A stretch of DNA of 35,493 nucleotides, taken from the NCBI RefSeq assembly GCF_002101585.1, contig NZ_LQOT01000034.1, forward strand, positions 1-35,493, written 5' to 3'. Each line of letters opens with the position of its first letter. Positions within the stretch are counted from its first letter, which is position 1. This document shows positions 17,441 through 26,021 of the stretch, in pieces. The notes below the pieces were generated by a model. The model was given only the letters and a program-made list of their open reading frames with translations, made no database searches and was not told where the DNA came from. The DNA comes from Mycolicibacter engbaekii. Lineage in GTDB: Bacteria; Actinomycetota; Actinomycetes; Mycobacteriales; Mycobacteriaceae. The translations under genes were made by a program, and so were the position numbers.

Positions 17441-18969
17441 CGGCGCTCTCCTGCGTCATCGGCGGCCAGCGCCTGCGCCAGCGCAGTCAGCCCGGCGGAG
17501 TTCGACGCCTTGACCAGCACCACGTCTCCGGCCTGTAGTTCGGCGCGCAACAGGGCCAGGGCGGCATCGACGTCGGGGACCGCAGTGGCCTCGGCGCCCC
17601 ACGAACCCTCCATGACCGCGCCGTGCAGCATCGCGCCCATCGATCTCCCAACTCCGACGACAATGAGACGAGACACATCTAAGCGCACCGCGAGCCGTCC
17701 GATGCGGTCATGCTCAGATATCGCGTCCTCGCCCAGCTCGGCCATCTCGCCGAGCACCGCCCAGCTGCGCCGCCTGCCGGCGGGCGTGGGTGAACCGGGC
17801 GCCGGCTCGGTGCGGGCGATCCAGGCCAGCGCCTGCAGCGCCGCCCGCATGGAATCCGGGTTGGCGTTGTAGGAGTCGTCGATCACGACCACGCCGTCCG
17901 CGCGGGTGCTGACCTGCATCCGGTGTCGCGAGGCCGGTCCGGCGCCGGCCAGGGCGTCGGCCACCTGTTGCGGCGTGGCGCCGCATTCACCGGCGACCGC
18001 CGCGGCGCACAGCGCGTTGCTCACCTGGTGATCGCCGGAGACCCCGAGCGCGACGGCGACGCCGTCGGCATCCTCCGGCCCGAAGTGCAGGGTGAACCGC
18101 GGACGGGCCAGCTCGTCGAGCACCACCGATCCGGCCCAGACGTCGGCCGGAGCCGAACGGCTGACCCGCACCACCCGGGCCACGGTCTGGTCGGCCATCG
18201 CCGCCACCGCGGAGTCGTCGACGTTGAGGATCGCCACACCGGATTTTGGAACTGCTTGGACCAGTTCGGCTTTGGTCTGGGCTATCGCTTCGCGTGAACC
18301 GAACTCACCCAGGTGCGCGGTCCCGACGTTGAGTACCACCGCGATCTGCGGCGGGGCGATCGCCGCGAGCGCGGCGATGTTGCCGCGATGACGCGCCGAG
18401 AGCTCCAGCACCAGGAAGTCGGTGTTCTCGTCGGCCCGCAGCACCGTCCAGGGATGGCCCAGCTCGTTGTTGAACGACCCGGGCGGCGCGACCACCTCGC
18501 CCAGCGGTGCGAGCACCGCGGCGATCAGATCCTTGGTGGAGGTCTTGCCCGAGGACCCGGTCACGCCGATGATCTTCAGCCCGCCGGCGACCAGGGTGGC
18601 CGAGACCGCGGCGGCCAGTTTGGCCAGCGCGGCCAGCACCGCGGCGCCGGATCCCGCTGCGTCGTCGTGTTCGAGGGCGCCGGATCGGCTGTCGGAGGCC
18701 GAATCTCCGGGGCTGACCACGATGGCCGGCACGCCGACCGGGCGCGCCGCCAGCACCGCCACCGCGCCGGCGGTGACCGCCGACGCCGCGTGGTCGTGCC
18801 CGTCGGAGCGGGCACCGGGCAGGGCCAGGAACAGCGAACCCGGGGTGATCCGGCGGGAATCGAACTCCACCGTGCCGGTGACGACGGTGCGCTCGGCCTG
18901 CTCGGGGGTGATGTCGGCCAGCCGTCCGCCGACGATCTCGGCGACCTGTGCCACGGTCAGCGCGATCAT
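17437..18969 (-). CDS. murF: UDP-MurNAc-tripeptide D-Ala-D-Ala ligase MurF
   Basis: This 510-aa cytosolic ligase adds D-Ala-D-Ala to complete the pentapeptide. The ATP loop GSSGKTST is at 138-145, and the mycobacterial form of the next motif reads [37 protein letters not shown] and [18 protein letters not shown] are further MurF signatures, and the C-terminus has [15 protein letters not shown]. An Asp/Ser-rich insert ([21 protein letters not shown], about 86-106) precedes the ATP domain; a shorter insert is found here in other mycobacteria. The ATG overlaps murE as ATGA. Patches at 17640-17730 and 18236-18300 are AT-richer than the surroundings but encode conserved residues. Confidence 0.96.
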   Translation of the reverse strand: MIALTVAQVAEIVGGRLADITPEQAERTVVTGTVEFDSRRITPGSLFLALPGARSDGHDHAASAVTAGAVAVLAARPVGVPAIVVSPGDSASDSRSGALEHDDAAGSGAAVLAALAKLAAAVSATLVAGGLKIIGVTGSSGKTSTKDLIAAVLAPLGEVVAPPGSFNNELGHPWTVLRADENTDFLVLELSARHRGNIAALAAIAPPQIAVVLNVGTAHLGEFGSREAIAQTKAELVQAVPKSGVAILNVDDSAVAAMADQTVARVVRVSRSAPADVWAGSVVLDELARPRFTLHFGPEDADGVAVALGVSGDHQVSNALCAAAVAGECGATPQQVADALAGAGPASRHRMQVSTRADGVVVIDDSYNANPDSMRAALQALAWIARTEPAPGSPTPAGRRRSWAVLGEMAELGEDAISEHDRIGRLAVRLDVSRLIVVGVGRSMGAMLHGAVMEGSWGAEATAVPDVDAALALLRAELQAGDVVLVKASNSAGLTALAQALAADDAGERR

Positions 18970-20510
18970 CGGTGCTCCTCGCGCGCTTCCAGCGCCTGGG
19001 CCAGCTCCACGCGGTCGTCGAACGGTGCGGTGTGCCCGCCGGCGGTCTGCCCGGACTCGTGTCCCTTGCCCGCGACCAGCACCACGTCACCGGGCCGCGC
19101 CCACGCCACCGCGTGCTCGATCGCGGCCCGCCGGTCGCCGATCTCGACCACCTCGGCGCTGCCCTGCGCAGCTCCGGCCAGAACCGCGCGCCGGATCTCG
19201 CCGGGATCCTCGCCGCGCGGATTGTCGTCGGTGACGACCACCAGGTCGGCGGTGTCTGCGGCGATACGGCCCATCGGCGCGCGTTTGCCGGCGTCGCGGT
19301 CGCCGCCCGCGCCGAACACCACGGCCAGCCGTCCGGAGGTGTCGCGCAGCTCGTGGCGCAGCGTCGCCAGCACCGCCTCCAGCGCCCCGGGCTTGTGCGC
19401 GTAGTCGACCAGCGCCAAAAAGTCCTGGCCCCGGTCGATGGCCTCCATGCGTCCCGGCACCCGCGCGGCCCGCAGACCCGGTGCGGCCTGCTCCGGCGAC
19501 ACCCCCACCGCGTCGAGAACGGCCAGTGCCACAAGGGTGTTGGCGATGTTGTAGTCGCCGGGCAGCCCGATGCCGATCCGATGGTGCACCCCGGCGGGAT
19601 CGACGGCCACGAACTCGCGCCCGCGCGATCCGCCGGAACGGACCTGCTCCACACTCCAGTCCGCCGGGCGGCCCGTGGTGCTGACGGTGACCGGCGCGTT
19701 CGCACGTGCCGCCATCGCCGCGCCGGCGTCGTCGTCCACGCAGACCACCGACCGGGCCGCGTGCAGGGGCGACGCCGGGTCGAACAGCCGGGCCTTGGCC
19801 TCGAAGTAGTCCGCCATGCTGGGGTGGAAGTCCAGATGATCACGCGACAGATTGGTGAAGGCGCCCACCGCGAAACGGGTGCCGTCGACCCGGCCCAGCG
19901 TCAGGGCATGGCTGGAGACCTCCATGACGGCGGTGTCCACGCCGCGCTGGGCCATCGCGGCCAGCAGAGCCTGCAGCGCGGGTGCCTCGGGGGTGGTCAG
20001 GGCGCTGGGCAGGTCGGCGCCGTCGATGCGGACGCCGACCGTGCCGATCAGACCGGCGATGCGGCCCGCGGCCCGCAGTCCGGCTTCCACCAGATAGGTG
20101 GTGGTGGTCTTGCCCGACGTCCCGGTGATGCCGATGACGGTGACCCGCTCGCAGGGATGCCCGTAGACCTGCGCGGCCAGCTCGCCGAGCACGGCCCGAG
20201 GCGCCGGATGCACCAGCACCGGGGCACCGGACGCAACAGCGTCCTCGGCGATCATGGCGGCCCCGGCCCCGTCGGAGAGCACTGCCACCGCACCTCGCGC
20301 GAGCGCGTCGGGCGCAAAACGCGCACCGTGGGTGCTCGCGCCCGGGAGCGCGGCGAACAGGTCGCCGGGCCGCACGTCCTGGGCGCGCAGGGTCAGCCCG
20401 GTGATCGGCAGCTCCGGCACCACGTCGCCGGTGACCGCGACCGCCCCGATCTGGGCGGCGAGTGCGCGCAGCGAGGAGCCGGCACCGGCGTCGGGGCGCA
20501 GAGCAGGCAC
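18966..20510 (-). CDS. murE: UDP-MurNAc-tripeptide synthetase MurE (meso-DAP-adding)
   Basis: This 514-aa ligase adds the third stem residue. The motif DDNPRGEDP in the C-terminal domain is the marker for meso-diaminopimelate-specific enzymes, as expected for mycobacteria. The ATP loop GTSGKTTT is at 130-137, with [13 protein letters not shown] and [13 protein letters not shown] in the central domain. The start is the GTG at 20510: GGAGGTGA sits six bases upstream, while the ATG inside that stretch is in another frame. A 145-base gap separates it from the small gene upstream, so a second promoter is possible here. Confidence 0.96.
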   Translation of the reverse strand: MPALRPDAGAGSSLRALAAQIGAVAVTGDVVPELPITGLTLRAQDVRPGDLFAALPGASTHGARFAPDALARGAVAVLSDGAGAAMIAEDAVASGAPVLVHPAPRAVLGELAAQVYGHPCERVTVIGITGTSGKTTTTYLVEAGLRAAGRIAGLIGTVGVRIDGADLPSALTTPEAPALQALLAAMAQRGVDTAVMEVSSHALTLGRVDGTRFAVGAFTNLSRDHLDFHPSMADYFEAKARLFDPASPLHAARSVVCVDDDAGAAMAARANAPVTVSTTGRPADWSVEQVRSGGSRGREFVAVDPAGVHHRIGIGLPGDYNIANTLVALAVLDAVGVSPEQAAPGLRAARVPGRMEAIDRGQDFLALVDYAHKPGALEAVLATLRHELRDTSGRLAVVFGAGGDRDAGKRAPMGRIAADTADLVVVTDDNPRGEDPGEIRRAVLAGAAQGSAEVVEIGDRRAAIEHAVAWARPGDVVLVAGKGHESGQTAGGHTAPFDDRVELAQALEAREEHR

Positions 20511-20655
20511 CAGCCATCACCTCCCTGTGCTGCCGGCCGGGTCGTCCGGATCGGCCCTGAGACTACCTAGGCGGGCAGTGACCGCAGCGCAGGCGACCGG
20601 GCTTGGGCCGGCGGCGGGTCGTGGCGGGACCGCCGGTGCCGCAGGGCCCCGCGGA

Positions 20656-20901
20656 TCAGCCGTCAGAAGGTGGCGGCTGTTTCAGCTTCTTGTCGAACAT
20701 GCATTGGAAGTCACCGGGAGGACATCCGTACTGGGTCGGGTCCGGCACTTCCTCGCAGATTCCGGCCGTAGTCATGAAACAGCCACTGGCATGGTGGCCA
20801 CTGGAGATGGGTGTGCCGAGCATCCCCACCGCGACGATGCCGCCCGCCGCGGCGAGGCCCCACGGAATTGCATAACTGATCGCACGGGCTTTTCGGGACA
20901 T
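20656..20901 (-). CDS. Small exported or membrane-anchored Cys-containing protein
   Basis: I do not recognise this 81-aa protein. It starts at an ATG (20901) with AAAGG ten bases upstream. A basic N-terminus (MSRKAR) and a hydrophobic segment (about 8-32) look like a signal anchor or signal peptide without a lipobox. The outer part is short and contains four Cys (41, 49, 60, 67), enough for two disulphides, in GCFMTTAGICEE and YGCPPGDFQCMFDKK, followed by a Pro-rich end. It lies between pbpB and murE in the dcw cluster, where M. tuberculosis has an unrelated set of genes including a PE_PGRS member. Hairpins flank it on the pbpB side. Good coding signs: clean start, coding-like composition, and no better frame in the 530-base gap. 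A wall-related role is only suggested by place. Confidence 0.7.
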   Translation of the reverse strand: MSRKARAISYAIPWGLAAAGGIVAVGMLGTPISSGHHASGCFMTTAGICEEVPDPTQYGCPPGDFQCMFDKKLKQPPPSDG

Positions 20902-20977
20902 GATTGACCCTTTCTTTTCGACGCGGGACGCCCTTTGACCCGCGTTGCCCGAACGATAACCACCCAAAGCCCGCCCC

Positions 20978-20997
20978 AAAGACGGAATCACGTCTTT
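20978..20997 (-). terminator. Weak hairpin after pbpB (attenuator-like)
   Basis: Seven-base perfect arms AAAGACG and CGTCTTT surround a six-base loop, 45-65 bases after the pbpB stop, with a short T run at the end of the stem on the minus strand. A second hairpin (ACGCGGG at 20921-20927, CCCGCGT at 20939-20945) lies in the leader of the small gene. Neither has a long U tract, so partial termination or transcript processing is more likely than a full stop. Confidence 0.4.
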
Positions 20998-21041
20998 CTT
21001 TACGGATGCCAGTGGAGGGATCGGCTGTGGCGGCGCGACGA

Positions 21042-23042
21042 CTACATCGCCTGCAGGACCAGGGGCGGGCCGGGGTCGGGCGACAGCGGGACGTTGTGGC
21101 GCTGCAGCAGCCAGCCGGCGATGTTGTGGAACAGCGGTGCCGCCGAGGTGCCGGGCGAGCCGTCCGCGGCGCGGTGGGGGTTGTTCATCATCAGGCCGAT
21201 GACGTAGCGCGGGTTGTCCGCCGGGGCTATCCCGGCGAAGGTGATCCAGTAGACGTCGTCGTAGTAGCAGCCGCAGGCCGGGTTGATCTGCTGTGCGGTA
21301 CCGGTCTTTCCGGCGATCTGATAGCCGTCGACCGCGGCCTGCCAACCGGTGCCCTGCTGCACTCCGGTGGGATCGCGCTGCACCACCGAGCGCAGCATGT
21401 TGCGCACCGTTACCGCGGTCTGCTCCGAGACCACCCGGATGCCCTCGGGCCGGGGCTCTTCGGCGCGCGAGCCGTCGGGGCCGATGGTGGCCTTGATGAT
21501 GCGCGGCGGGATGCGCAGGCCGTCGTTGGCGATCGCCTGGTACATCCCGGCCATCTGCAGCAGCGTCATCGACAGCCCCTGGCCGATCGGCAGGTTGGCA
21601 AAGGAGCTGCCCGACCATTGGTCCACCGGTGGGACCAGACCGGCGCTCTCACCGGGCAGGGCCACCCCGGTGCGCTGACCCAGGCCGAACTTCTCCACCA
21701 TGTCGAACCAGCGCTCGGGGCCCACCCGTTGCGCCAGCATCAGAGTGCCGACGTTGGAGGACTTCCCGAAGATTCCGGTCATGGTGTAGGGCGCGACGCC
21801 GTGCTCCCAGGCGTCCCGGACGGTGACGTCGGCGACGTTGATCGAGCCGGGCACCTGCAGCACCTCGTCGGGGTGACCGAGCCCGTATTCGATGACCGAG
21901 GCGGCCGTGACGACCTTGTTGACCGAGCCCGGCTCGAACGGCGACGACACCGCCCGGTTGCCGAGTTCGCGGTCCTCCTGGCGGCCGATGTCCTGGGACG
22001 GGTCGAAGGTGTTGTCGCCGGCCATCGCCAGCACCTCACCGGAGTGCGCGTCGAGCACCACCGCCGTGACGTCGTGGGCGCCGGAGAGGTTCTTGGCCTG
22101 CTGCACCTGCTGCTGGACGTAGAACTGGATGTCGTCGTCGATGGTGAGCTGGACCGTCGACCCGTTGACCGCCCGATGGCGGTTGCGGTAACTGCCCGGG
22201 ATCACCACGCCGTCCGAACCCCGGTCGTAGGTGATCGACCCGTCGGTGCCGGCCAGCACGGCGTCCATCGAGTCCTCCAGGCCCAGCAGGCCGTGGCCGT
22301 CCCAGTCGATGCCGCCGATGATGTTGGCGGCCAGGGAACCGCCCGGATACTGCCGCAGATCCTGGCGCTCGCTGCCGACCTCGGGGCATTTCTCGGTGAT
22401 CACCTCGGCCACCGCGGGGTCGACGGCCCGAGCCAGGTACACGAAGGTTTCGTCGCTGCGCAGCTTCTTGAGCAACGCGGCGGCGTCGGGCTTGTTGCCG
22501 AGTCGCTGGGAGACCTCTTTGGCGATCTCCTGCAGGCGCAGTTCGGGATCGGGGGCCGACGGGTCCTTCTTCTTGGCTTCGGCGAGCTGCTTGCGGATCT
22601 TGGCCGGCTGGAAGGACAACGCGCGGGCCTCGATGGTGAACGCGAGCTTGTCCCCGGTGCGGTCGATGATGTCGCCGCGCAACGCCTGCTGAACGTCGGT
22701 GACCTTGAGTTGCCCGGCGGCCTCGGCCCGCAGCCCGGACGCACGAGGAACCTGCAGGGAGAACAGCTGGGCCGCCGACAACGCCAGCACCAGGAAGATG
22801 ACCACGTTGCCGACGCGGTGCCGGAAGACGAACGACGCACTGCGCACGCCCAGTTCGGCGGCCGGGCGGGTCCGGCGTTCGTGAGCCGAATGCTCGGTCG
22901 CCGGAGCCACTTTGGTGTCCTTGCCGGCTTTGGCGGCCTTGCCTGCTTTGGCGGTGGCCGCACGGCGGGCCTTTCGCTTGCCGGCCGTGGCCGGACCTTC
23001 GTCACGACGTGCCGGGCCGCTCCCCCGCGCGGCCCGTTTCAC
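21042..23042 (-). CDS. pbpB: PbpB (FtsI/PBP3), septal transpeptidase
   Basis: This 666-aa class B penicillin-binding protein crosslinks septal peptidoglycan with FtsW. The cytosolic N-terminus (1-75) is Lys/Arg/Ala-rich with KAGKAAKAGKDTK-type repeats. The membrane helix is about 78-97, followed by the pedestal domain (LRGDIIDRTGDKLAF). The transpeptidase domain has the catalytic motifs Ser373-V-N-Lys376, S428-S-N430 and K579-T-G581. A Cys pair in INPACGCYYDD lies right after KTG. No PASTA domain follows, as in the mycobacterial orthologue. The GTG start overlaps the ftsL-like gene as GTGA. Confidence 0.96.
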   Translation of the reverse strand: MKRAARGSGPARRDEGPATAGKRKARRAATAKAGKAAKAGKDTKVAPATEHSAHERRTRPAAELGVRSASFVFRHRVGNVVIFLVLALSAAQLFSLQVPRASGLRAEAAGQLKVTDVQQALRGDIIDRTGDKLAFTIEARALSFQPAKIRKQLAEAKKKDPSAPDPELRLQEIAKEVSQRLGNKPDAAALLKKLRSDETFVYLARAVDPAVAEVITEKCPEVGSERQDLRQYPGGSLAANIIGGIDWDGHGLLGLEDSMDAVLAGTDGSITYDRGSDGVVIPGSYRNRHRAVNGSTVQLTIDDDIQFYVQQQVQQAKNLSGAHDVTAVVLDAHSGEVLAMAGDNTFDPSQDIGRQEDRELGNRAVSSPFEPGSVNKVVTAASVIEYGLGHPDEVLQVPGSINVADVTVRDAWEHGVAPYTMTGIFGKSSNVGTLMLAQRVGPERWFDMVEKFGLGQRTGVALPGESAGLVPPVDQWSGSSFANLPIGQGLSMTLLQMAGMYQAIANDGLRIPPRIIKATIGPDGSRAEEPRPEGIRVVSEQTAVTVRNMLRSVVQRDPTGVQQGTGWQAAVDGYQIAGKTGTAQQINPACGCYYDDVYWITFAGIAPADNPRYVIGLMMNNPHRAADGSPGTSAAPLFHNIAGWLLQRHNVPLSPDPGPPLVLQAM

Positions 23043-24130
23043 CGCACGACTCCGGTGCTCACCGGGGCCACCACGCGTTCCGGTGCCAGCGCGGGCAGCG
23101 GCGGCACCCCCGCCCCGGCCGGCGGTACGACCGTCGGCGCAACCGGGCGCTCCAGCGGCACCACCGTCTCGGGCGGGACCGCTGTGCCGGGCGGCAGCAG
23201 CACGGGCGGGACACCGGCGGTCGGGACAGCCGGTGTCGACAGGTGCGGCATCTCCTGCGCGCTGGGCCCGGGCAACGGTCCGCGGACCGGCGTACCGGGC
23301 GCGCCGGGCAGGCCCGGAATGGTCAGCGGCGCACCGGGAGTCACCGCAGCAGGCGGGAACCCGCCGCGCAGATGGCGACTGTCCGGCTTGGGCTCGGTGA
23401 AGGGCAGCCGTACCGGCACCTCGGCCGGCGGCGCCGTGTCGTCGGGCAACTTGACGTTCAGCGGCGGCGGCGGCGCCCCCTCAGCAGGCTTCGGCACGCC
23501 GACGACCACCCAGTTGCCGACCGGGTCCTGAACCAGATGCGCGGTGTCGCGGCTGGGGATCATGCCCAGTTCGCGCGCGGCCTCGGCCAGCGCGGGCGCC
23601 GACTCGGCCGTGAGGACGTCGCGCTCGAGTGCTTCCTTCTGCAACAACAGCACCCGGTTGCGCTCCCGGATGTTGCCCAACTCGTAGGAGCGCTCGGCGG
23701 CGTCTGTCGAGAGCCACAGCGTGATTCCCAGCCCGATGCCCAGCGCACCGATGACCAGCACCACGAACGGAACCTTGGCCGCCAGGGTGCGGGGCCGCAG
23801 GTCGACCGAGGCCAACCGGGCGATGAGCCGTTCCCGCAGCGGTACGCGGACCACCTTGGGGGCTTTGGCCTTTCGCGCCTTGGCGCGGGCCTTGGCCTGC
23901 TTGGTGTTCTTCGGCGGAACCGGCCGGGCATCGGGGCGCAGCGATGCTGCCCGCTGCGGGCCGGTGCGCGGTCGCGACTCCCGGCCCGGTGCGGGCGCGG
24001 TCCCGCGCTGCCGGCGCGGGCCCCGGGACTGCGCCGCCTCGCCAGCCCGGCGCGCGCCGGTGCGGGGCGTGCCCTCGGGAGCGGGGCCGCGGTCAGCCTG
24101 CCGTGCCCCCGCGGTGCGCTTGGTCGCCAT
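23039..24130 (-). CDS. FtsL-like proline-rich membrane protein (Rv2164c-like)
   Basis: This 363-aa protein occupies the ftsL position between rsmH and pbpB. Residues 1-118 are basic (many Arg/Ala/Pro, then KAKARKAKAPK). One membrane helix spans about 120-142. A coiled coil follows (ERSYELGNIRERNRVLLLQKEALERDV), the FtsL hallmark, leading to ELGMIPSRDTAHLVQDPVGNWVVVG. The last 150 residues are Pro/Val-rich and probably extended in the periplasm. FtsL usually forms a complex with FtsB and FtsQ and activates FtsW-PbpB. I prefer the ATG at 24130 (GAGGGGG five bases before it); a GTG one codon earlier is possible. Confidence 0.88.
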   Translation of the reverse strand: MATKRTAGARQADRGPAPEGTPRTGARRAGEAAQSRGPRRQRGTAPAPGRESRPRTGPQRAASLRPDARPVPPKNTKQAKARAKARKAKAPKVVRVPLRERLIARLASVDLRPRTLAAKVPFVVLVIGALGIGLGITLWLSTDAAERSYELGNIRERNRVLLLQKEALERDVLTAESAPALAEAARELGMIPSRDTAHLVQDPVGNWVVVGVPKPAEGAPPPPLNVKLPDDTAPPAEVPVRLPFTEPKPDSRHLRGGFPPAAVTPGAPLTIPGLPGAPGTPVRGPLPGPSAQEMPHLSTPAVPTAGVPPVLLPPGTAVPPETVVPLERPVAPTVVPPAGAGVPPLPALAPERVVAPVSTGVVR

Positions 24131-25137
24131 CACTTCCCCCTCGATGCCACGATCGGCCCGGACTGCACGCGCTCGACGGCACGTAGCCGCACCGACCCCG
24201 CCCGCGGGTTGCGCTCGACCTCATCGGCCTCGGCCCGCTCGGCGCCCCTGGTCAGACTGATGAATTTCGGTTCGTCACCCGGCAATTCGACCGGCAGGCC
24301 GACCGGCGTGCGCGACGCCGTCGCCGCGGCGAACAGCTGTTTGACGATGCGGTCCTCCAACGACTGGTAGGCCATCACCGCCACCCGTCCGCCTACCGCC
24401 AGCGCGTCCAGCGCCGCCGGGAGCGCGGCCCGCAGCGAGTCCAGCTCGCCGTTGACCGCGATCCGCAACGCCTGAAACGTGCGCTTGGCCGGATGCCCGC
24501 CGGTTCGCCGCGCCGGTGCCGGGATCGCCTCGTAGAGCAGCTCCGTCAGTTGCCCGGTCGAGGTGAACGGCGTCTGGGCCCGGCGACGCACGATGAGGGA
24601 GGCGATCCGCGCCGCAAAGCGCTCCTCGCCGTACCGGCGCAGAATGTCGGTGAGCGCCGCGGCGTCGTAGGTGTTCACGATGTCGGCGGCGGTCAGGTCG
24701 CTGTCCGGGTCCATCCGCATGTCCAACGGCGCGTCCTGGGCGTAGGAGAATCCGCGTTCGGCCCGGTCGAGCTGCATCGAGGACACCCCGAGGTCGAACA
24801 ACACCGCGTCCACCGATCCGGTGGGGGCCAGTCCCGATTCGGCCAGCGCCGCGGCGATTCCGTCGTAGCGGGTGTGCACCATGGTGAGGCGATCGGAGAA
24901 TCTGGCCAGCCGCGCGCCCGCGATGGACAGTGCGGTGGTGTCACGGTCGAGCCCGATGACGTGCAGGCCGGGGAACTCGGTGAGAAACCGCTCGGTGTGC
25001 CCGCCGGCTCCCAGCGTGGCGTCGACCAGGGTGGCGCCGTCGCCGTCGGCCGACTGCCTGGTCAGGGCTGGCGCCAGCAGCTGCACGCTGCGCTCCAGCA
25101 GAACCGGCACGTGTCCGAATTCGCCCTGTTCGGCCAC
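24130..25137 (-). CDS. rsmH: RsmH (MraW), 16S rRNA C1402 N4-methyltransferase
   Basis: The protein is 335 aa from the GTG at 25137, which has GGGGAGGT seven bases upstream and starts eight residues before the universally conserved GHVPVLLE. The enzyme N4-methylates C1402 in the ribosomal decoding site using SAM. The SAM loop is [60 protein letters not shown] and [12 protein letters not shown] are family landmarks. A longer form from an ATG at 25305 (26 bases inside mraZ) would add 56 residues, similar to the N-terminal extension in the M. tuberculosis annotation. A dyad in that DNA offers another reason for conservation (see findings). The stop overlaps the ftsL-like start. Confidence 0.93.
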   Translation of the reverse strand: MAEQGEFGHVPVLLERSVQLLAPALTRQSADGDGATLVDATLGAGGHTERFLTEFPGLHVIGLDRDTTALSIAGARLARFSDRLTMVHTRYDGIAAALAESGLAPTGSVDAVLFDLGVSSMQLDRAERGFSYAQDAPLDMRMDPDSDLTAADIVNTYDAAALTDILRRYGEERFAARIASLIVRRRAQTPFTSTGQLTELLYEAIPAPARRTGGHPAKRTFQALRIAVNGELDSLRAALPAALDALAVGGRVAVMAYQSLEDRIVKQLFAAATASRTPVGLPVELPGDEPKFISLTRGAERAEADEVERNPRAGSVRLRAVERVQSGPIVASRGK

Positions 25138-25215
25138 AGCAGCACCTCCCCGTTGCGGCCCGTGAAATGCGCGGTCGGCCGCCCTTGCCTCGAGGTCCCT
25201 GCCCGACGGCGCGAA

Positions 25216-25240
25216 CCTGACGTTGGGGAAGTACGTCAGG
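25216..25240. promoter_or_regulatory. Eight-base-arm dyad in the mraZ-rsmH spacer
   Basis: CCTGACGT and ACGTCAGG are perfect inverted arms around nine bases (TGGGGAAGT), about 80-100 bases before the rsmH GTG and 40-64 bases past the mraZ stop. As RNA it forms a hairpin in the leader; as DNA it could bind a dimeric regulator. The loop contains a TGGGG, the core of MraZ boxes. No function is established. Confidence 0.45.
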
Positions 25241-25279
25241 GTCGGTTCGGACAGAGGCCACGAGGCACGGGCGTGCGCC

Positions 25280-25711
25280 TCAGATGATGTCGCTGAGTGC
25301 TTCATCGCTGGCCGCGGAGAAGTTCTCTTCGTGCAACTGCTGGTAGTCGCTCCAGGCCTGCGCGTCCCAGATCTCCAGGTAGTCGACCGAGCCGATGACC
25401 ACACACTCCTTGGAAAGGTTCGCGTAGCGGCGGTGGTCGGGCGACAAGGTGATCCGGCCCTGGGCGTCGGGGTGCTGCTCGTCGGTGGCGGCGGCCAGGT
25501 TGCGCAGGAAGGCCCGCGCGTCCGGGTTGCTGCGCGAAGCCTTCGCCGCCCGGCGGGCCAACTGCTCGAACTCCGCACGGGGATACACGGCCAGGCTGTG
25601 GTCCTGACTCTTGGTGACCATCAACCCTCCTGCCAGCGCATCACGAAACTTCGCGGGCAGTGTCAGCCGCCCCTTGTCGTCGAGCTTGGGCGTGTAGGTG
25701 CCGAGGAACAT
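25280..25711 (-). CDS. mraZ: MraZ, transcriptional regulator of the dcw cluster
   Basis: This 143-aa protein is the first gene of the cluster. The ATG at 25711 follows GGGAGGT by five bases. It has two AbrB-like MraZ repeats: [24 protein letters not shown] at the N-terminus and [18 protein letters not shown] in the second half, each with the DxxGR signature. In E. coli MraZ forms a ring, represses its own operon, and binds direct TGGGN repeats with five-base spacers. Three such repeats lie 31-55 bases upstream of the start here. The C-terminus ([12 protein letters not shown]) is short and acidic. Confidence 0.96.
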   Translation of the reverse strand: MFLGTYTPKLDDKGRLTLPAKFRDALAGGLMVTKSQDHSLAVYPRAEFEQLARRAAKASRSNPDARAFLRNLAAATDEQHPDAQGRITLSPDHRRYANLSKECVVIGSVDYLEIWDAQAWSDYQQLHEENFSAASDEALSDII

Positions 25712-25741
25712 CGGCTACCTCCCGCCCGGTCGTCGTCGTCA

Positions 25742-25766
25742 GCCCACGATACCCCACATTCCCCCA
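25742..25766 (-). promoter_or_regulatory. Three phased TGGGN boxes (MraZ operator) overlapping a candidate -10
   Basis: On the minus strand TGGGG (25762-25766), TGGGG (25752-25756) and TGGGC (25742-25746) are each separated by exactly five bases. This matches the operator described for E. coli MraZ. A -10-like TATCGT (25746-25751) lies between the second and third boxes, so a bound MraZ ring would cover the core promoter. The mraZ leader would be about 26 bases. Confidence 0.7.
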
Positions 25767-25780
25767 CTCTGCACCATTTC

Positions 25781-25810
25781 AGGGGTTCGATTCCCCCCTC
25801 TGCCCCACCA
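25781..25810 (+). other. tRNA 3'-end-like fragment
   Basis: TTCGATT in a GGGG/CCCC stem, then CTGCCCC, A and CCA, reads like the T-arm, acceptor strand, discriminator and CCA of a tRNA on the plus strand. The loop-to-acceptor spacing is two bases too long, and no anticodon or D arm lies upstream. It is therefore a fragment or a mimic, not a gene. Phage and other integrative elements often leave or carry such tRNA 3' ends at attachment sites. Confidence 0.4.
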
Positions 25811-25893
25811 GTTGCGCCCGGAGGCCAGCCAAACGGGCCCAATCAGCCCCAGAAGGACACGAAAAGGCCAGCTCACGGCAGATGGAGGCAAAG

Positions 25894-25929
25894 TGGGGCA
25901 TGGTGGGGCGCACTCCCCACCGCGCCCCA
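25894..25929. promoter_or_regulatory. Inverted pair of double TGGGG boxes upstream of mraZ
   Basis: Plus-strand TGGGG at 25894-25898 and 25904-25908 (five-base spacer) faces minus-strand TGGGG at 25915-25919 and 25925-25929 (five-base spacer). The inner boxes also form a perfect hairpin, GGTGGGG/CCCCACC with a six-base loop. The spacing equals that of the boxes beside the mraZ start 130-190 bases away, so a second MraZ site, perhaps allowing looping, is possible. The hairpin alone could also explain it. Confidence 0.45.
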
Positions 25930-25966
25930 CCGGGAGCGCGGGCAGGGCGCGTGCCCCCCAACGAAG

Positions 25967-25992
25967 AAAGGGCAGCCGATCGGCTGCCCTTT
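25967..25992 (-). terminator. Perfect 26-base palindromic hairpin after the DUF3040 gene
   Basis: A 13-base arm starting AAAGGGCAGCCGA is followed directly by its exact complement, giving a GC-rich stem with A/T ends. It lies 30 bases past the DUF3040 stop. On the minus strand it is followed by CTTCGTT, a weak U-rich tail. It probably ends the DUF3040 transcript before the mraZ promoter region. Confidence 0.65.
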
Positions 25993-26021
25993 GAGATCTT
26001 CGGTGTGTCTAGAAGCCCGGC

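Noticed and set aside
20904..23531. An 875-codon open frame antisense to pbpB and part of the ftsL-like gene
   Set aside because: It mirrors the codon bias of pbpB in a high-GC genome; the product is Arg/Gly/Val/His-rich without any family motif, and pbpB with all catalytic motifs lies opposite.
25781..25810. An intact tRNA gene on the plus strand
   Set aside because: The sequence before the T-arm has no anticodon arm, D arm or 5' acceptor strand, and spacing to the acceptor strand is wrong by two bases.
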